This document shows positions 43,950 to 56,150 of a stretch of DNA of 64,000 bases, in pieces (the first letter of the stretch is position 1; the number at the start of each line of letters is the position of its first letter). Under the pieces are notes generated by a model. The model was not told the origin of the DNA. It ran no database searches and saw nothing but the letters and a program-made list of their open reading frames with translations. Source of the stretch: Abelmoschus esculentus (taxonomy: Eukaryota; Streptophyta; Magnoliopsida; Malvales; Malvaceae); assembly GCA_035048815.1 (NCBI GenBank), contig JAUCBN010000011.1:19174001-19238000 (forward strand). Direction: 5' to 3'. Both the position numbers and the translations under genes were made by a program.

Positions 43950-44345
43950 AAAAACACAGTACCTTGCCATGTCTTCATGACGAGGTTTTTTTCTCTTCCT
44001 TCAGCCGTTTAAGTTGACTTGTAAGCAAGCTGAAAAAGGTATACTAAAGAACGTCATGCTTACTTGGCGAGGTTGAATGAAGTACACCACCAAAAGGTAG
44101 CGAAATTACATGGAAAACGCCACCAAAAGTTGGCGAGGTTCTGCTCCCTGCGAGCCTATGTTCGAATATATGCTTATCTGCTACCTACACGAATGCATGC
44201 TTCTCTACAACTTGCTGAAGGAATGCATGCCATGCAATCTGTTGTGGCAAGGAATGCATGAAATGGTTGATCAGGTGTGGCTTGCTGAAGGCATGCATGT
44301 TGCTGCAACTTGAGAAATATATCATACCACCAAAAGGTGGCGAGG
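43950..44345. repeat. Left sub-terminal repeat region of the Mutator-like element
   Basis: Holds repeated palindromic words of the type CCACCAAAAGGTGGCGAGG (near 44088, 44120 and 44325) and GAATGCATGC duplications (44190-44300). The inverted counterpart lies at 51120-51612. Confidence 0.65.
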
Positions 44346-44765
44346 TGAAAGTGGTAATTTTTTTAATATTTCTATAAATATAAGTATTGTTTGAGGTTGT
44401 ATACGTTCTGATATATCTAAAATTTTAAGATTGTAAGTGAGAAATCTGAGAGAATTTTGTGAAATTAATAGATTGGTGTTGGTGTTTTTACGAGTGATTG
44501 GAAAGGTAAGTTTATGTTAATATATTTTATAAATAAGATTATTGATTAATAATAATAATGTATTTTTAAACTATTTGTTGTTGATATATGTTTTTATTCC
44601 TTTATTTTGTTCAATTTTGTTTTATTTTTTATTTATATTTTGTTTTATGGCTGTTATTGATTATATTTTTAAGTTTATTTTTTGAATATATTTTGTTGTA
44701 GTGTTATTTAAGTTTGTTGTTGAATTATTTTAACTAATTTTAGTTGTATAAATTTTTTAAATAGA

Positions 44766-46150
44766 AAATGGCATCCACAAGTGTTTTGTTGTACCGTGAC
44801 CACAAGCATATTTTGTCTCATCTAAGTGAAGAACAAGTAATGTATAAAAATTATCATTTGTATAAAAATTTTCCTAATTTTGTTTATTAATAGAATAAAT
44901 TAATTATTATATGGTGGGAAGCATACCATTCATCGTAGAGAAATGAAGATAAAGGAACATTCCAAAAAAATAATTCCTTACTTGCATCGTGCCAGATTTT
45001 ATTATGATTCATTTCTTCGTGGATTTAAGATTATCCCCGGGTTGATTACTAGTTTGATTGAAGGATGGAGACTAGAGACTCACACCTTTTATTTTTCATT
45101 CGGTGAATGTAGGATAACTCTAGAGGATGTTGCGATATAATTGGGTGTCCAAATCAATGAAAAACCGTTGGTTGTAGAAAACAAGTATAATGCATTTAAT
45201 CTCTGTATGCAGTATCTTGGTAAAGTTCCTCTAGAATCATATGTGGACGGTCTATGTCTAAGAATTTCATGTTACAACGTGTATTTATTGTAACAGATGA
45301 TTATGATCACCGAGAACTTGAGTTTGCCACCCGAGCCTATATATTACAACCCATTGGTGGGATATTGATGGTAGACACTTCTGAAAATATGGTTCATACT
45401 CAATATCTACTGTTCTTTGGCTGATTTTGACAATACTGCTACGTATAGTTGGGGCTCTAGACTTTTTTGTATCTCAAAATGTTTAAAGTCTCAATTATGA
45501 ATGGTGATAAGAAGAATTCAAATATAGGTGAATGCTAAATATTATTGTAGTCTTGGGCATGATATAGATTGCCTTATCTAATGCCCATTTTGGATTTACC
45601 CGTAGCAATGGAATTTACGCTTGCTGAAGGTATTATTATTTTTATATTCGTATATATATATATATTTTATTGATTATTTAGAACTATAAGTCTAATATGT
45701 TGACAGATGGAGGAATAAGTTAAGAAATGTGGGGTTGAATCATAATACTACTAGAGAAACAAGACTCAAAATCCAAACAATAGAAAAAATCATGTATATT
45801 AATTTGACCCTAATTTTTTAAATGTATTTCATACTAAATTAATATGTTTTTTTAAGTTCATTTGGTAGCCATACAATAATGAAACAATCATGCCTTGTAT
45901 ACGGACAAAGTTAAGCAATGTTCTTCATTTTGGGAGCAATCGTGCCTTTGATTCATTTTTCATTCTCGAGTTTCAATGTGCTGACCGAGTATTGTGACAA
46001 TTCAACTTTCATCAATACATTCTTGAATCTTCACATAAACGAACTTCTACTCTTCGAGAGGCCGATTCAATAAAAATTGGGTTGTGAAACAAGTTGAATT
46101 TATTGGATAGTGGAGGAAACGTGGACGCGATGGCCACTTAATTTGAGTCC
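44766..46150 (+). pseudogene. Plant mobile domain (PMD) gene remnant
   Basis: An ATG at 44766 opens a short N-terminal piece (RDHKHILSHLSEEQV). The next block, 44943-45265, is a clear plant mobile domain: PYLHRARFYYDSFLRGFKII, then LITSLIEGWRLETHTFYFSF and GECRITLEDVAI. A TAA stands where Gln is expected before LGV. Further blocks follow in changing frames: AYILQPIGGIL and VHTQYLLFF near 45330-45420, and ADRVL near 45980. PMD proteins include MAIN and MAIL1, which act in genome stability and silencing, and PMDs are also spread by Mutator-like elements. This copy has several stops. It is divergent from the transposase, with both genes pointing inward. Confidence 0.75.
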
Positions 46151-47198
46151 AATTGAAGCAAATGATTTTAAATTTAATATAGAGTATTATTTTTGATTTT
46201 CAGTACACGGAAAATCTTTCATAGTATGTCTTGAAGAAAGATATGTATCACAATTTTAATGTCCCAATACACTCGTATATGATGATACTTTGGGCATTGG
46301 TAGTATGACAACTTTGTTATCAACTACCACTATTAGTAGTTCATTAATATAGAGTATTATTCTTGATTTTGAATTTAATATAGAGTATTGTGGTAGCTCA
46401 TCTTCTCAATCGGGTTATAATGATGATGAAAGATATGTATCACAATTTTAGTATCCCAACACACCCGTATATGATAATACTTTTGAGGATTGGTAGTATG
46501 ACAACTCTGTTATCAACTACCACTATTAGTAATTCATTAATTCATCCGAAAAATATGTATGTCACACCACCAACAATACAAATGATGAATGATGAATTGT
46601 TTAACAACGTTGAACCGTATATAGAGAAGCCACGTAGAGCTCAAAGACCACCGAGATGTTATGATCAGACATCATCCTTCCATAGGCAAAAATTTTCACG
46701 ATAGAGACATTAAGTATCAATTAATGTGATAATTAATATTTTTTAATTTTTGTACGACACTTTGTAGTATTTTTAATGTTTTTGTGGTACTTATAATATT
46801 TTTAATATTTGTACGGTAATATAATATTTTTAGTTTTTTATTATTTTTATTAGTATTTTTAATTTGTTTAAATTTTAAATCAACAATTTATTTAAATTTG
46901 GAATCATTAGTTTGAAACAAATAATTAGAAAAATATGCTAACATTAATTCCAAAATTCTAAAATTAGAAAAACCAATATTTTTAATTTATTTAAATTCAA
47001 AAATTCCATACATATTTTTAAATTTGTTTAAATTTGAAATCAATAATTCCAAAATTCGTACTAATATTATTATTTTTAGTATTTTTAATGTTTAAAGAAA
47101 ACATTAGAAAAATCATACTAGCATTAGAAAAATTGTACAAACACTAAAAACTTGTAATAACATTAGAAAATTACATGACAAAGTTAGACATGATAATT
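46151..47198. other. Spacer between PMD and transposase genes
   Basis: Contains two similar blocks (about 46230-46350 and 46420-46545) sharing ATGATGATACTTT-like and ATCAACTACCACTATTAGTA words, a local duplication. After 46700 it is very AT-rich. The open frame 46390-46704 spans one copy of the duplication and shows no known domain. Confidence 0.5.
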
Positions 47199-50100
47199 TC
47201 AAAATCTGTATTTGTTTGGACAATTGTTTCTTGTATGACCTGTTCCTTTACAAATAGTACAATGTTTAACTAGAAGTCCTCCTTCTCTTTGTTTTGGGTT
47301 ATCCATATTCGTATGAATACGTGTGGATGTTGATCAACCCTTCAACTTTCTACAAAGCTCTGGATTTGGTAACCGTTCTTCATAGATTGGCTCTTGAGGC
47401 TAATAATCTTGGTTCGGAATCGTGTTGAACGGAATTCTATATATATTTGTCATGGTCTCCAATTTATAACACTGATCTGCAAACCTATAAGGGTCATAAC
47501 AATAATGCATACATGCGGCATGTGCATTAGAGCAATGGTATCTAAAAGCTTGGAATGCACCACAATCACACCATCTATGAAAAAGGTTTATGGTGAACAT
47601 TCATTTCTCACCTTGGACCTTAGCTTCGACAGAAAATTAAAACCCTTGTGGGTCGAATGTGGTAACTCGCATAAAGGTGGCAACAACTTATAGTCCAATC
47701 ACTCTATTTTATAGGGTTTGAGATCATTGTTGTCCGTTCAGTATTTGAGAATTAACTTGCTAACCTTTGTCCGACCATACTTTACCCAATCTGAGGTAAG
47801 TCTCCCATACAATACTTGCAATTGGGAGATGTTGTGTCCCTTTCAGAACATAATTTATAGCCTCGATAAGGTTATTTATCATATGGCCATAACGTTGACC
47901 TTCATCATATGCTTGAGACCATCTTTCTCTAGGTATGTCATTTCCAAAATTAAAAACATTTCTACCATGTTGTTTCAACCAGTTAATCCTTGCGTCAAAT
48001 TTTGGTTGAACAAGTCGTAACCTATTTAAAAAACAAAAAAAAAATATGTTTATCATAAACTGAATAATTAAAATTTAATAACAAAATTGAATAAAAACTT
48101 ACTCGTATTTAAAATCTCTTTACGGATCTGATTATTTCTGAAACGTGTCTTCGTATTTGACGCTATATGTCATATACAATCTGCAGGATATGCAAGTGGA
48201 GGCTTCCATAAACTATCATCTCTGTCAATTATTGATAAAAGAGTTGTTCCTCTATCAGAAATTATACAAATAACATTTTCTTTTACTACATGATTACGAA
48301 GATGCTTCAAAAAAATTCACATCCATCTGTGTCTTTCTTTTCGACTATGGCGAACGCGACTGGAAATATATTACTGTCTCCATCTTGTGCAACAACCACA
48401 TGTAAGATATGACCATACTTCCCATACAACCAAGTGCCATCAACTTGGATCAAGTTTTTGTAGAATGAAAACCCTTGAATACATGTATTAAACGGCCAAA
48501 ATAACTTACTAAAGATCATTTCACCATGAATTAACTTACATTGTAAGTTGAAATCCAGTTTTGTTTCATATTCTACCACGGTTCTAGGGATGAATATTTG
48601 CATCGCTCGTAAAAGAGTTGGTAGTTCGTTGTACGATTTATCGCAATCACCAAATAGTTGCATCATCGTCTTCTGCTTTGCCATCCATGCCTTATAATAA
48701 GATGAAATATATCCAAATTGAGTTCAAATGGATGCGACTAAAATTGCAATCAAAACTCTTGGATCTTGTTCAACCAAAGATTGTTGGGACCGGCGGCATA
48801 CCCCATGGCGCAGCGGAACAAAATTATGACGATCTTTCTAGTGATCCATGTACGTTTAATCCGAAATCGGGAGGAAGAGATGCGATGACTTACATTGGGT
48901 TCCTTGATAAGCAAAAAAAAACAACAATTGGATTAGCGAAAATCACAATCGTTCGACAATTCGAATCTTTAGCCTCCACGAATATCGTCTCGGCCTCTAC
49001 TCAGTTCACCCGGTTGATAGAGCAAAATCTCGAAAAACTATTTTTCGTGATTCTAGGGTTTGGGAATTCGGAATTCTCTATTGTGGCTGCTAGACCAAAG
49101 ATCTTTTACATAGGTGTAACCCTAGGTATAAGAGTTTGATTCCGAATTTGTTTATAGGAAATAATTACTTTAATTATTTCCTTAAATTTCGGAATCTATA
49201 TTTAATTTGAAATTCGAGATTAAATATAATCTACTTATATCCTTATAGGAAATAATTACTTTAATTATTTCCTTAAATTACTTTAATTTGCTAGACCAAA
49301 GTAATTATATCCTTTATTTAAAATTCGAGATTAAATATAATCTACTTATACTTATATATATATATATATTGCTCCTTTTCAATCATTGGATGTGATCTTG
49401 TCGGCTTATTGTAACGTTAGTAATAATATTAGAACAATTCTAATATTACAAACAATGAGTGACATCTAGCAATATATCATTGTCATCTAAGTTACAAGAG
49501 ATCATGATTCGATGTATCATGTCTGTGACCAACTATCTTAATGTATTATATCCTTTTGTCCTTTTATATCTTTAATAGGCACAAGTCTTGGAATAGTCAC
49601 ACTTGTATAGCCTATTTTAATGTTTCTTGATATCTAGAGTGGACTACTTTTAATGAATAATTTGTGATATCTCATATCAACATATTCAAGCATGGCCATG
49701 TATTTCTAGTCTCACTCAATCAAGTGGCCTTTGATATATTTTCCTATTATGTAGGAAGGACAAATCCTATCTTGATCATTCACATCTCACTACATACATT
49801 GTAATATGTCCAATGTCAGTTTTTATAGTGTAACTAATTACAAGACACATTTAACTGCATCAAAACATAAAACAGCATATGTTGAGATAGTAATAATCTC
49901 AAGTCTAAGGATTATACATATAATTGTCACTATGAGCAATATCGTGACCGTCACATAATAATCCAAGATATATGCTCATAGTGGGTCAATCCAATATATT
50001 ATTCTCTACTAATATATTCATGTATTAATTCTGACATCTCTATGTCAATGACAACTCATTGTCATCAATTAATCACATGTTAGTCTTAAGCGTATTATTA

Positions 50101-51066
50101 TTGTCCATACCCATAATAATACTTGACTAAGGATCTTTTAATAGTAATACATATATTATTATATGAACCTTATTGTTTCTCAGTTTATGTTATATATTGA
50201 CACATATATCTGAAAACAACAATGGTGATGCCTTTATTCAATAAAATTGGTAAATAAAAGTATCCTTACAATGATCATAGATTGGTCTTTGGGCATGCTC
50301 TAACAAAGACTTGGTGTAAGCACATATAAGATCAGAATCCAAATTAATATGGTCCTGAGATAAAACCATATTTGAATAAGTGTGTTGTCAATGAACCGTG
50401 AAACCTCCCGCATCTGACTCCTCTTTTTGTTTGAAATTCGTACCCACCAAGGATATTTGTTTTTCCAATTAATACATCGTACACAGTAGGTTTGTGAATT
50501 AGATTTAGCAACACAGAATGGTGTATGCCGACAAATGCAATACTCCTTCACTGCCAGTTGTCCAACTTTTTTCTTTCGAATTGGCCCTTCAATACCAATT
50601 CACCAAAGCTCTTAGAAGATGAATAACCATATACGTGCGCTTGGTGTTTAGGATCTCGCATAGCAGCATAATCAACGTGAGACATGTAGGATGGAGGAAC
50701 ATAAGCTGAATATGAGGGTTCAACTTGCTGGGGATTTGGATTAATATAACCTCAAACTGGAGGTACCTCATTTCTTAAACCGAGTTGAGCAACAACTATG
50801 GCCCAAACATCATCTTCAACATTTACACCATTATCGTCATATACATCTACCATAACAGCTTCAACATCATCACCATTGAGTAAGTTCACCTCATCATCTC
50901 CAGTAATCGAAATAATATTTTCTTCATTTTTACTAAAACCATCAACAGATTCACCCCAACAACTAAATATGGGTTCGATCTCATAAATTGTTGATGAATT
51001 CATGTTATTCAAATCACTCGGATTTTTCAGTAAATCTTTCAAATTACTCACATAAAAATAATACAT
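47199..51066 (-). pseudogene. MUDR-type Mutator transposase, interrupted by an LTR
   Basis: Read on the - strand from about 51066. The N-terminal region is acidic (to about 50750), followed by the MuDR DNA-binding block (VKEYCICRHTPFC-like, CVRCINWKNKYPWWVRI, near 50450-50540) and HINLDSDLICAY just before the insert. After the solo LTR (48782-50305) the frame resumes with YKAWMAKQ at 48690, then VVEYETKLDFN and the MULE transposase core QVDGTWLYGKYG with VVVAQDGDSNIFPVAFAIVE near 48330-48480. Further on are the C-terminal core (RYGHMINNLIEAINYVLKGT, near 47850), the SWIM zinc finger (CDCGAFQAFRYHC, near 47560) and a zinc knuckle (CTICKGTGHTRNNC, near 47250), ending at TGA 47199-47201. The domain order is complete, but frame breaks and the LTR make it inactive. 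Confidence 0.85.
48782..50305 (-). mobile_element. Copia solo LTR inside the transposase gene
   Basis: A 1524-bp unit flanked by AAGAT (48777-48781) and AAGAC (50306-50310). On the - strand it starts TGTTAGAGCATGCCCAAAG and ends CGCCGGTCCCAACA, the typical ends of a plant copia LTR whose 3' end precedes the Met primer site. It lacks any interior, so it is a solo LTR. A block TTATAGGAAATAATTACTTT is repeated (near 49154 and 49243). An AT microsatellite lies near 49351-49368. The open frame 48618-49139 crosses its end and is not a gene. Confidence 0.85.
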
Positions 51067-51119
51067 ACATCTTTCACAATCCGAACTATCATATATATAA
51101 ATTTAAAAATTAAAAAATA

Positions 51120-51612
51120 CAACTCACCACCTTTTGGTGACGTGGTGCCTTCACGCTAAAATAATTTGAAATTGGCCAAGCTCATGGCAGTGGCAGGAGA
51201 AAATTGAATGCGGGAATCTTGTATAGAAAAAATTACATGCAATGGTCAGTCAGGAATCGTGCAGGGAGCTTGCATGCAATGATCGATCAGGAATCATGTA
51301 GGGAGCCATGCAGGTTGTACCACGCCACCAAAGGATGGTGTTTTCAGCTTGATTCTGGCCTGGGATCGTGTAGTGAGACATGTTGAGATCTTGCAGAAAG
51401 CCATGCAGCCATGCTGGGATCGTGCAGAGAGCCATGCAAACTGTACCACGCCACCAAAGGATGGCGTTTTCAGTTCGATTCTCGCCTGGGATCACGCCAG
51501 GTAGACATGGCGTGGTTCTAGATTCCCTCAGCTTGCTTACAAACCTGCTTAACCGGTTGAAAGAGAAAGAAATACACCTCGCCGCCAAAAGGTGGTGAGA
51601 TCATTGTGTTAC
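51120..51612. repeat. Right sub-terminal repeat region of the Mutator-like element
   Basis: Contains a tandem duplication of about 120-130 bp: the block with CCATGCAGGTTGTACCACGC near 51306 and the block with CCATGCAAACTGTACCACGC near 51431. It has the same CCACCAAAGGATGG / GCCAAAAGGTGG palindromes as the left end, in inverted orientation overall. Confidence 0.65.
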
Positions 51613-51617
51613 TATAC

Positions 51618-52642
51618 CTTTTGGAGAAGCTTTGCACATATTCTTATTTCACCTCAATTTACCATCTTCAATCTGATAATCAAACTGAACGTCTAAACTA
51701 ATGCTTAGAATTATATTTGAGAGCTCTTTGTTTCCCACGACCAAACACCTGGGTCACATGGCTTTCTCATACTAAGTGGTGGTATAAAACAAATTTTCAC
51801 ACAGTATTAAGTATTATACCTTTTGAATCCCTTTATGGTTTTAAACCTAATATACTAGATTGATCAGAAGACTCTACTATAGAATCAGTTAATAACATTA
51901 TGACTAATAGACATTTCATACGAAAGCTTTTACAAGACATTTTACAGAGGGTCAGCAACGTATGAAGTTTTATTTTATCATATTAGAGAGAGAACTTACA
52001 ATGGATGATTCTGTTTATCTTAAATTACAATCCTACAAACAATCTTCTATCACACTGCGCAAAAACTTGAAGCTCATAGCCCACTATTATGGTCCCTATA
52101 CAATCACCAAAATAATTGATCCAGTAGCGTATCAATTACATCTCCCACCAACATTAAAAATTTATCTATTTTTCATGTTAGCCTCTTGAAAAAGAAGATT
52201 GAAGACCATATACATACCTCTCTTGATCCTCTAGTTGTTAATGATGATGGTCAGTTTCGAATTTACCCATTGAAATTCGTTAAAAGGATCAACCTACTAG
52301 TCACTCACCTTTTGATTCAATGGCAAACATTGGTCCTAAAAATGTTACCTGGAAAGATTTCAACGTTCTTCAATCTTAATTCTAGGATTTTGATCCTTGG
52401 AGATAAGGATCTACTAATGAGGGAGATAGTGTCATGATCGAAACTGAAAAAGAAAAATTGGAGAAATTAGGGGACCCAATTGAGAATCTAAATAACATTC
52501 ATGCAATTGAGAAATTGGGAAAACAAGGATATGGGTTACGACACTGTCTGGATAATAAGGAAAAAAGAAAATATTCAAGAGAAGGAATGCTGGCAGTAGC
52601 ACATGAGAAAGATAAGCTGAACAAACCGTTTGGTACTTATTA
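51618..52642 (+). pseudogene. Gypsy integrase fragment, right part with C-terminal chromodomain trace
   Basis: Continues the integrase cut at 43880: LQSDNQTERLN near 51670 (the HPQSDGQTE-type block containing the catalytic Glu region), CLELYLRALCF, and SLYGFKPN near 51830. It goes on through SVYLKLQSYKQSSITLRKN near 52010, YYGPYTITKIIDPVAYQLHL near 52090, and a C-terminal LIQWQTLVLKML block near 52320 that resembles a degenerate chromodomain. Stops occur throughout (for example near 51700 and 51860). The layout fits a Reina-like chromovirus; the clade is an inference. The end is near 52642, followed by GGAGAGAG and a possible LTR start. Confidence 0.75.
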
Positions 52643-52652
52643 AAGGAGAGAG

Positions 52653-53935
52653 TGATACTTGACAATAAATAATTGTTGTGTCCTTAATATATACATTGAT
52701 CATTTTAATTTTATTTTCAAGCTTGAATTTGATGTAAAAGTATTTCTTAAATATCACACTTTATCAAATCATTTAAGTTTCAAATGTTATTCCATCATCC
52801 CTTCTGCCCCCTTTTCGCATTAAAAGACAGAGTTAAAATCAAAGAAATTTTAAAATTTTAAACTTAAAAGCTAAAAGGGAAAAAATAATTTGATTCATAT
52901 TTAAATTAAAAAAACTAAAATATTATCTTCGAGATTCAAATATGATTCAGCTATAATGTGTTATAAACAGTGCACAAGAACGGGAGAGTAAAATTATCTC
53001 AATTTGCTTAAGGTGTTTAAAAGTTTTGTTCCCAAGGATATTTTGTGATAAGTGTATGCTATAAGATTTAACAAATAATTTTATTCAAAAAAAATTAGTG
53101 TATTTTGATAGGATCACATTGTAGGGTTTTTAGATTAGAATTCCTCTAATATTTTAGTGTCCCTATTCATATTCCACACCAAAAATTAAGCGAAGAATTT
53201 AGGAATTAGAGTATAGTTTATGGTTAGGGTTATAAATTTGGATAAAGTGTATTTTTTTAAGATGTAAGGTGTATGCACGAACAAAACTATGTATATGTTG
53301 GGAGGAGCTCTTGCCTCTTCCAAAATATTTTAGTGTAATAGTATTTGAGGTCCTTCTATGTTTAAATACTAATCAAAAAAGTCTTTGTTCCTTTTAAATT
53401 TAAAGATTTAATAGAGTTTTGGCACTCGTAATATTTGATAACTCCATCCCTAAATGTACAGATTAGGATTTAAAATTAAAGCTTAAAATTTAGTAGTTTT
53501 TTATTCGGTATTTGTGGGATCCATACTCTTCTTAAAATAGAGAAAAGTAGACATTAAAAAAACTTTAGTCAAAAGTAGCGTTGAAAACATAAACCAATAT
53601 AAAAAATATAATTAGAGACCATATATATTTGATTCGGGTTAAGATTAATCCAATTAAAACTCGCTTCGATTACAATTCAATTTATTTAAGTTCGAATTTA
53701 GGTCAAGTTTAGAAAATATATAAATTTATATTAAATCTCATATCGAATAAATTAATTCAAGTTATGAGTCAAATTTGCTAAATCTAATCGTCGCTCAACA
53801 ATGGTTGTGCCAAGGCCTTGGATACCTTGGGGACATGAATAGCTAATAAGAGGGAGGTTCTAGCGAACGACTCTTAAAAGCCAACTAAAAAGATGCTAAC
53901 CAGTTTACCCGGTCATTTACGCACCTAACTGGTTA
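52653..53935. other. AT-rich spacer, possible LTR of the Reina-like element
   Basis: TGATACTTGACAATAAATAA at 52653 follows AAAGGAGAGAG and could be a 3' LTR start. I found neither its end nor a partner. The rest is AT-rich with no coding signal. No hairpins or RNA genes stand out. Confidence 0.35.
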
Positions 53936-56150
53936 TGAAGTGTGTACATAATTTCTTATAAAAATTGTAAGCAAAAAAGTATATACATAAATTAATACAA
54001 ACGTAAGTATTTGAGTATATACATAAATCCTTATAAATATTGTAAGAAAAACGTTATGTACACAAACACTTACAACGTAAAGATTTGTGTACATACACAA
54101 TTGCCTACGCGTATACATAATATAGCATAGAAATGGTAAGGATTTGTGTATATACACAATTCTTTACAAAGTATACATAATGACTTACGAAACCCGTAAT
54201 GAAAAGGGTATGTACACAAATCCTTACAACTTTGAAACCATGAGCTAAAGGAGACATCCAAGGGTAAGAATTTGTGTACATACACAATTGCCTACGCGTA
54301 TACATAATATAGCATAAAAATGGTAAGGATTTGTGTATATACACAATTCCTTACAAAGTATACATAATGACTTACGAAACCCGTAATGAAAAGGGTATGT
54401 ACACAAATCCTTACAACTTTGAAACCATGAGCTAAAGGAGACATCCAAGGGTAAGAATTTGTGTACATACACAATTGCCTACGCGTATACAAAAATATAA
54501 CACAAAAATGATAAGGATTTGTGTATGTACACAATTCCTTACAAAGTATACACAATAGCTTACAAAAACCGTAAGGAAAAAGGTATGTACATAAATCCTT
54601 ACAACTTCGAAACCATGAGCTAAAGGAGGCATCCAAGTGTAAGAATTTGTGTACATACACAATTGGCTACGCGTATACATAATATGGCATAAAAATGGTA
54701 AGGATTTGTGTATATACACAATTCTTTACAAAGTATACACAATGGCTTACGAAAACTATAAGAAAAAATGTATGTACACAAATTTCTTACACTTCGAAAC
54801 CATGAGCTAAAGGAGGCATCCAAGTATAAGGATTTGTGTACATACATAATTGCCTACGTGTATACATAATATGACACAAAAATGGTAAGGATTCGTGTAT
54901 GTACACAACTCCTTACAAAGAATACACAATAGCTTACGAAAACCGTAAGAAAAAATGTCTGTACACAAATTTCTTACACTTCAAAACCATGAGCTAAAGG
55001 AGGCATCCAAGGGTAAGGATTCGTATACATGCATAATTGCCTATGCGTATACATAATATGACACAAAAATGGTAAGGATTTGTGTATGTACATAATTCCT
55101 TACAAAGTATACACAATGACTTACAAAAACTGTAAGGAAAAATGTATGTACACAAATTTCTTACACTTCGAAACCATGAGCTAAAGGAGGCATCCAAGGG
55201 TAAGTATTTGTGTACATACACAATTGCCTACGCGTATACATAATATGACACAAAAATGGTAAGGATTTGTGTATGTACACAGTTTCTTACAAAGTATACA
55301 CAATGGCTTACAAAAACTCTAAGGAAAAAGGTATGTACACAAATCTTTACGATTTCGAAACCATGAGCTAAAGGAAGCATCCAAGGGTAAGGATTTGTGT
55401 ACATACACAATTGGCTACGCATATACATAATATGGCACAGAAATGGTAAGGATTTGTGTATGTACATAATTTCTTACAAAGTATACACAATGACTTACGA
55501 AAACCGTAAGAAAAAAGGTATGTACACAAATTTCTTACACTTCGAAACCATGAGCTAAAGGAGGCATCCAAGGGTAAAGATTTGTGTACATACACAATTG
55601 CCTACGCGTATACATAATATTGTACAAAAATGGTAAGGATTTGTGTATGTACACAATTCCTTACAAAGAATACACAATGGTTTACGAAAACCGTAAGGAA
55701 AAATGTATGTACACAAATTTCTTACACTTCAAAAAAATGAGCTAAAGGAGGCATCCAAGGGTAAGGATTGGTGTATATGCATAATTGCCTACGCGTATAC
55801 ATAATATGACACAAAAATGGTAAAGATTTGTATATGTACATAATTCCTTACAAAGTACAAAGTATACACAATGGCTTACGAAAACTGTAAGGAAAAATGT
55901 ATGTACACAAATTTCTTACATTTCGAAACCATGAGCTAAAGGAGATATCTAAGGGTAAAGATTTATGTACATACATAATTTACTACGAGAATACATAAAT
56001 TGATACACATATTGTAAGGATTTATGTATGTGATCCATATATGCACCCTTGTTTTAATAATATACAAGTATCAAAACCGTAAGGAAAAAGCTAAGATTTT
56101 GTAAGGAAAAAAGTATATACCGAATTTCTTACACCTACTCACGATGGCCT
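53936..56150. repeat. 187-bp tandem satellite array built of hairpin sub-units
   Basis: The word TGAGCTAAAG recurs at 54241, 54428, 54616, 54803, 54990, 55177, 55364, 55551, 55738 and 55932. The period is 187 bp (once 188; the last 194 because of a 7-bp ACAAAGT duplication). Each unit has three sub-units starting GTAAG, spaced about 60, 68 and 59 bp. Each sub-unit is a near-perfect inverted repeat such as GTAAGGATTTGTGTA ... TACACAATTCCTTAC with a 2-base loop. The left edge (53936-54060) holds shorter, diverged sub-units about 35-45 bp apart; the right edge decays by about 56150. The - strand look-alike open frames of about 75 codons are by-products, since 187 is not divisible by 3. Confidence 0.93.

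Larger units (their letters stand above)
43881..51617. mobile_element. Mutator-like element carrying plant mobile domain and transposase genes
   Basis: About 7.7 kb inserted into a gypsy integrase. The flanks ATTTTGGAA (43872-43880) and CTTTTGGAG (51618-51626) look like a mutated 9-bp duplication and restore the integrase KFW(K/R) codons. Related terminal regions occur at both ends in inverted orientation: the GTAAGCAAGCTGA word near 44021 and its complement near 51530, plus the GACATGGCGTGG/CATGTCTTCATGACG blocks. Inside are a plant mobile domain gene on + and a MUDR-type transposase on -. It also received a copia solo LTR. Exact terminal bases are not certain. Confidence 0.75.

Noticed and set aside
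48618..49139. 173-codon + strand open frame
   Set aside because: It crosses the border between the Mutator transposase (antisense) and the copia LTR end; chance fusion.
53933..55595. Series of similar - strand open frames of 71-122 codons, Cys/Tyr-rich
   Set aside because: They are by-products of the 187-bp satellite. Each breaks or shifts frame at the next unit because 187 is not a multiple of 3, and no start context or domain is shared with known proteins.
53936..56150. CRISPR-like array
   Set aside because: The repeat covers the whole unit, there are no unique spacers, and the DNA is plant nuclear.
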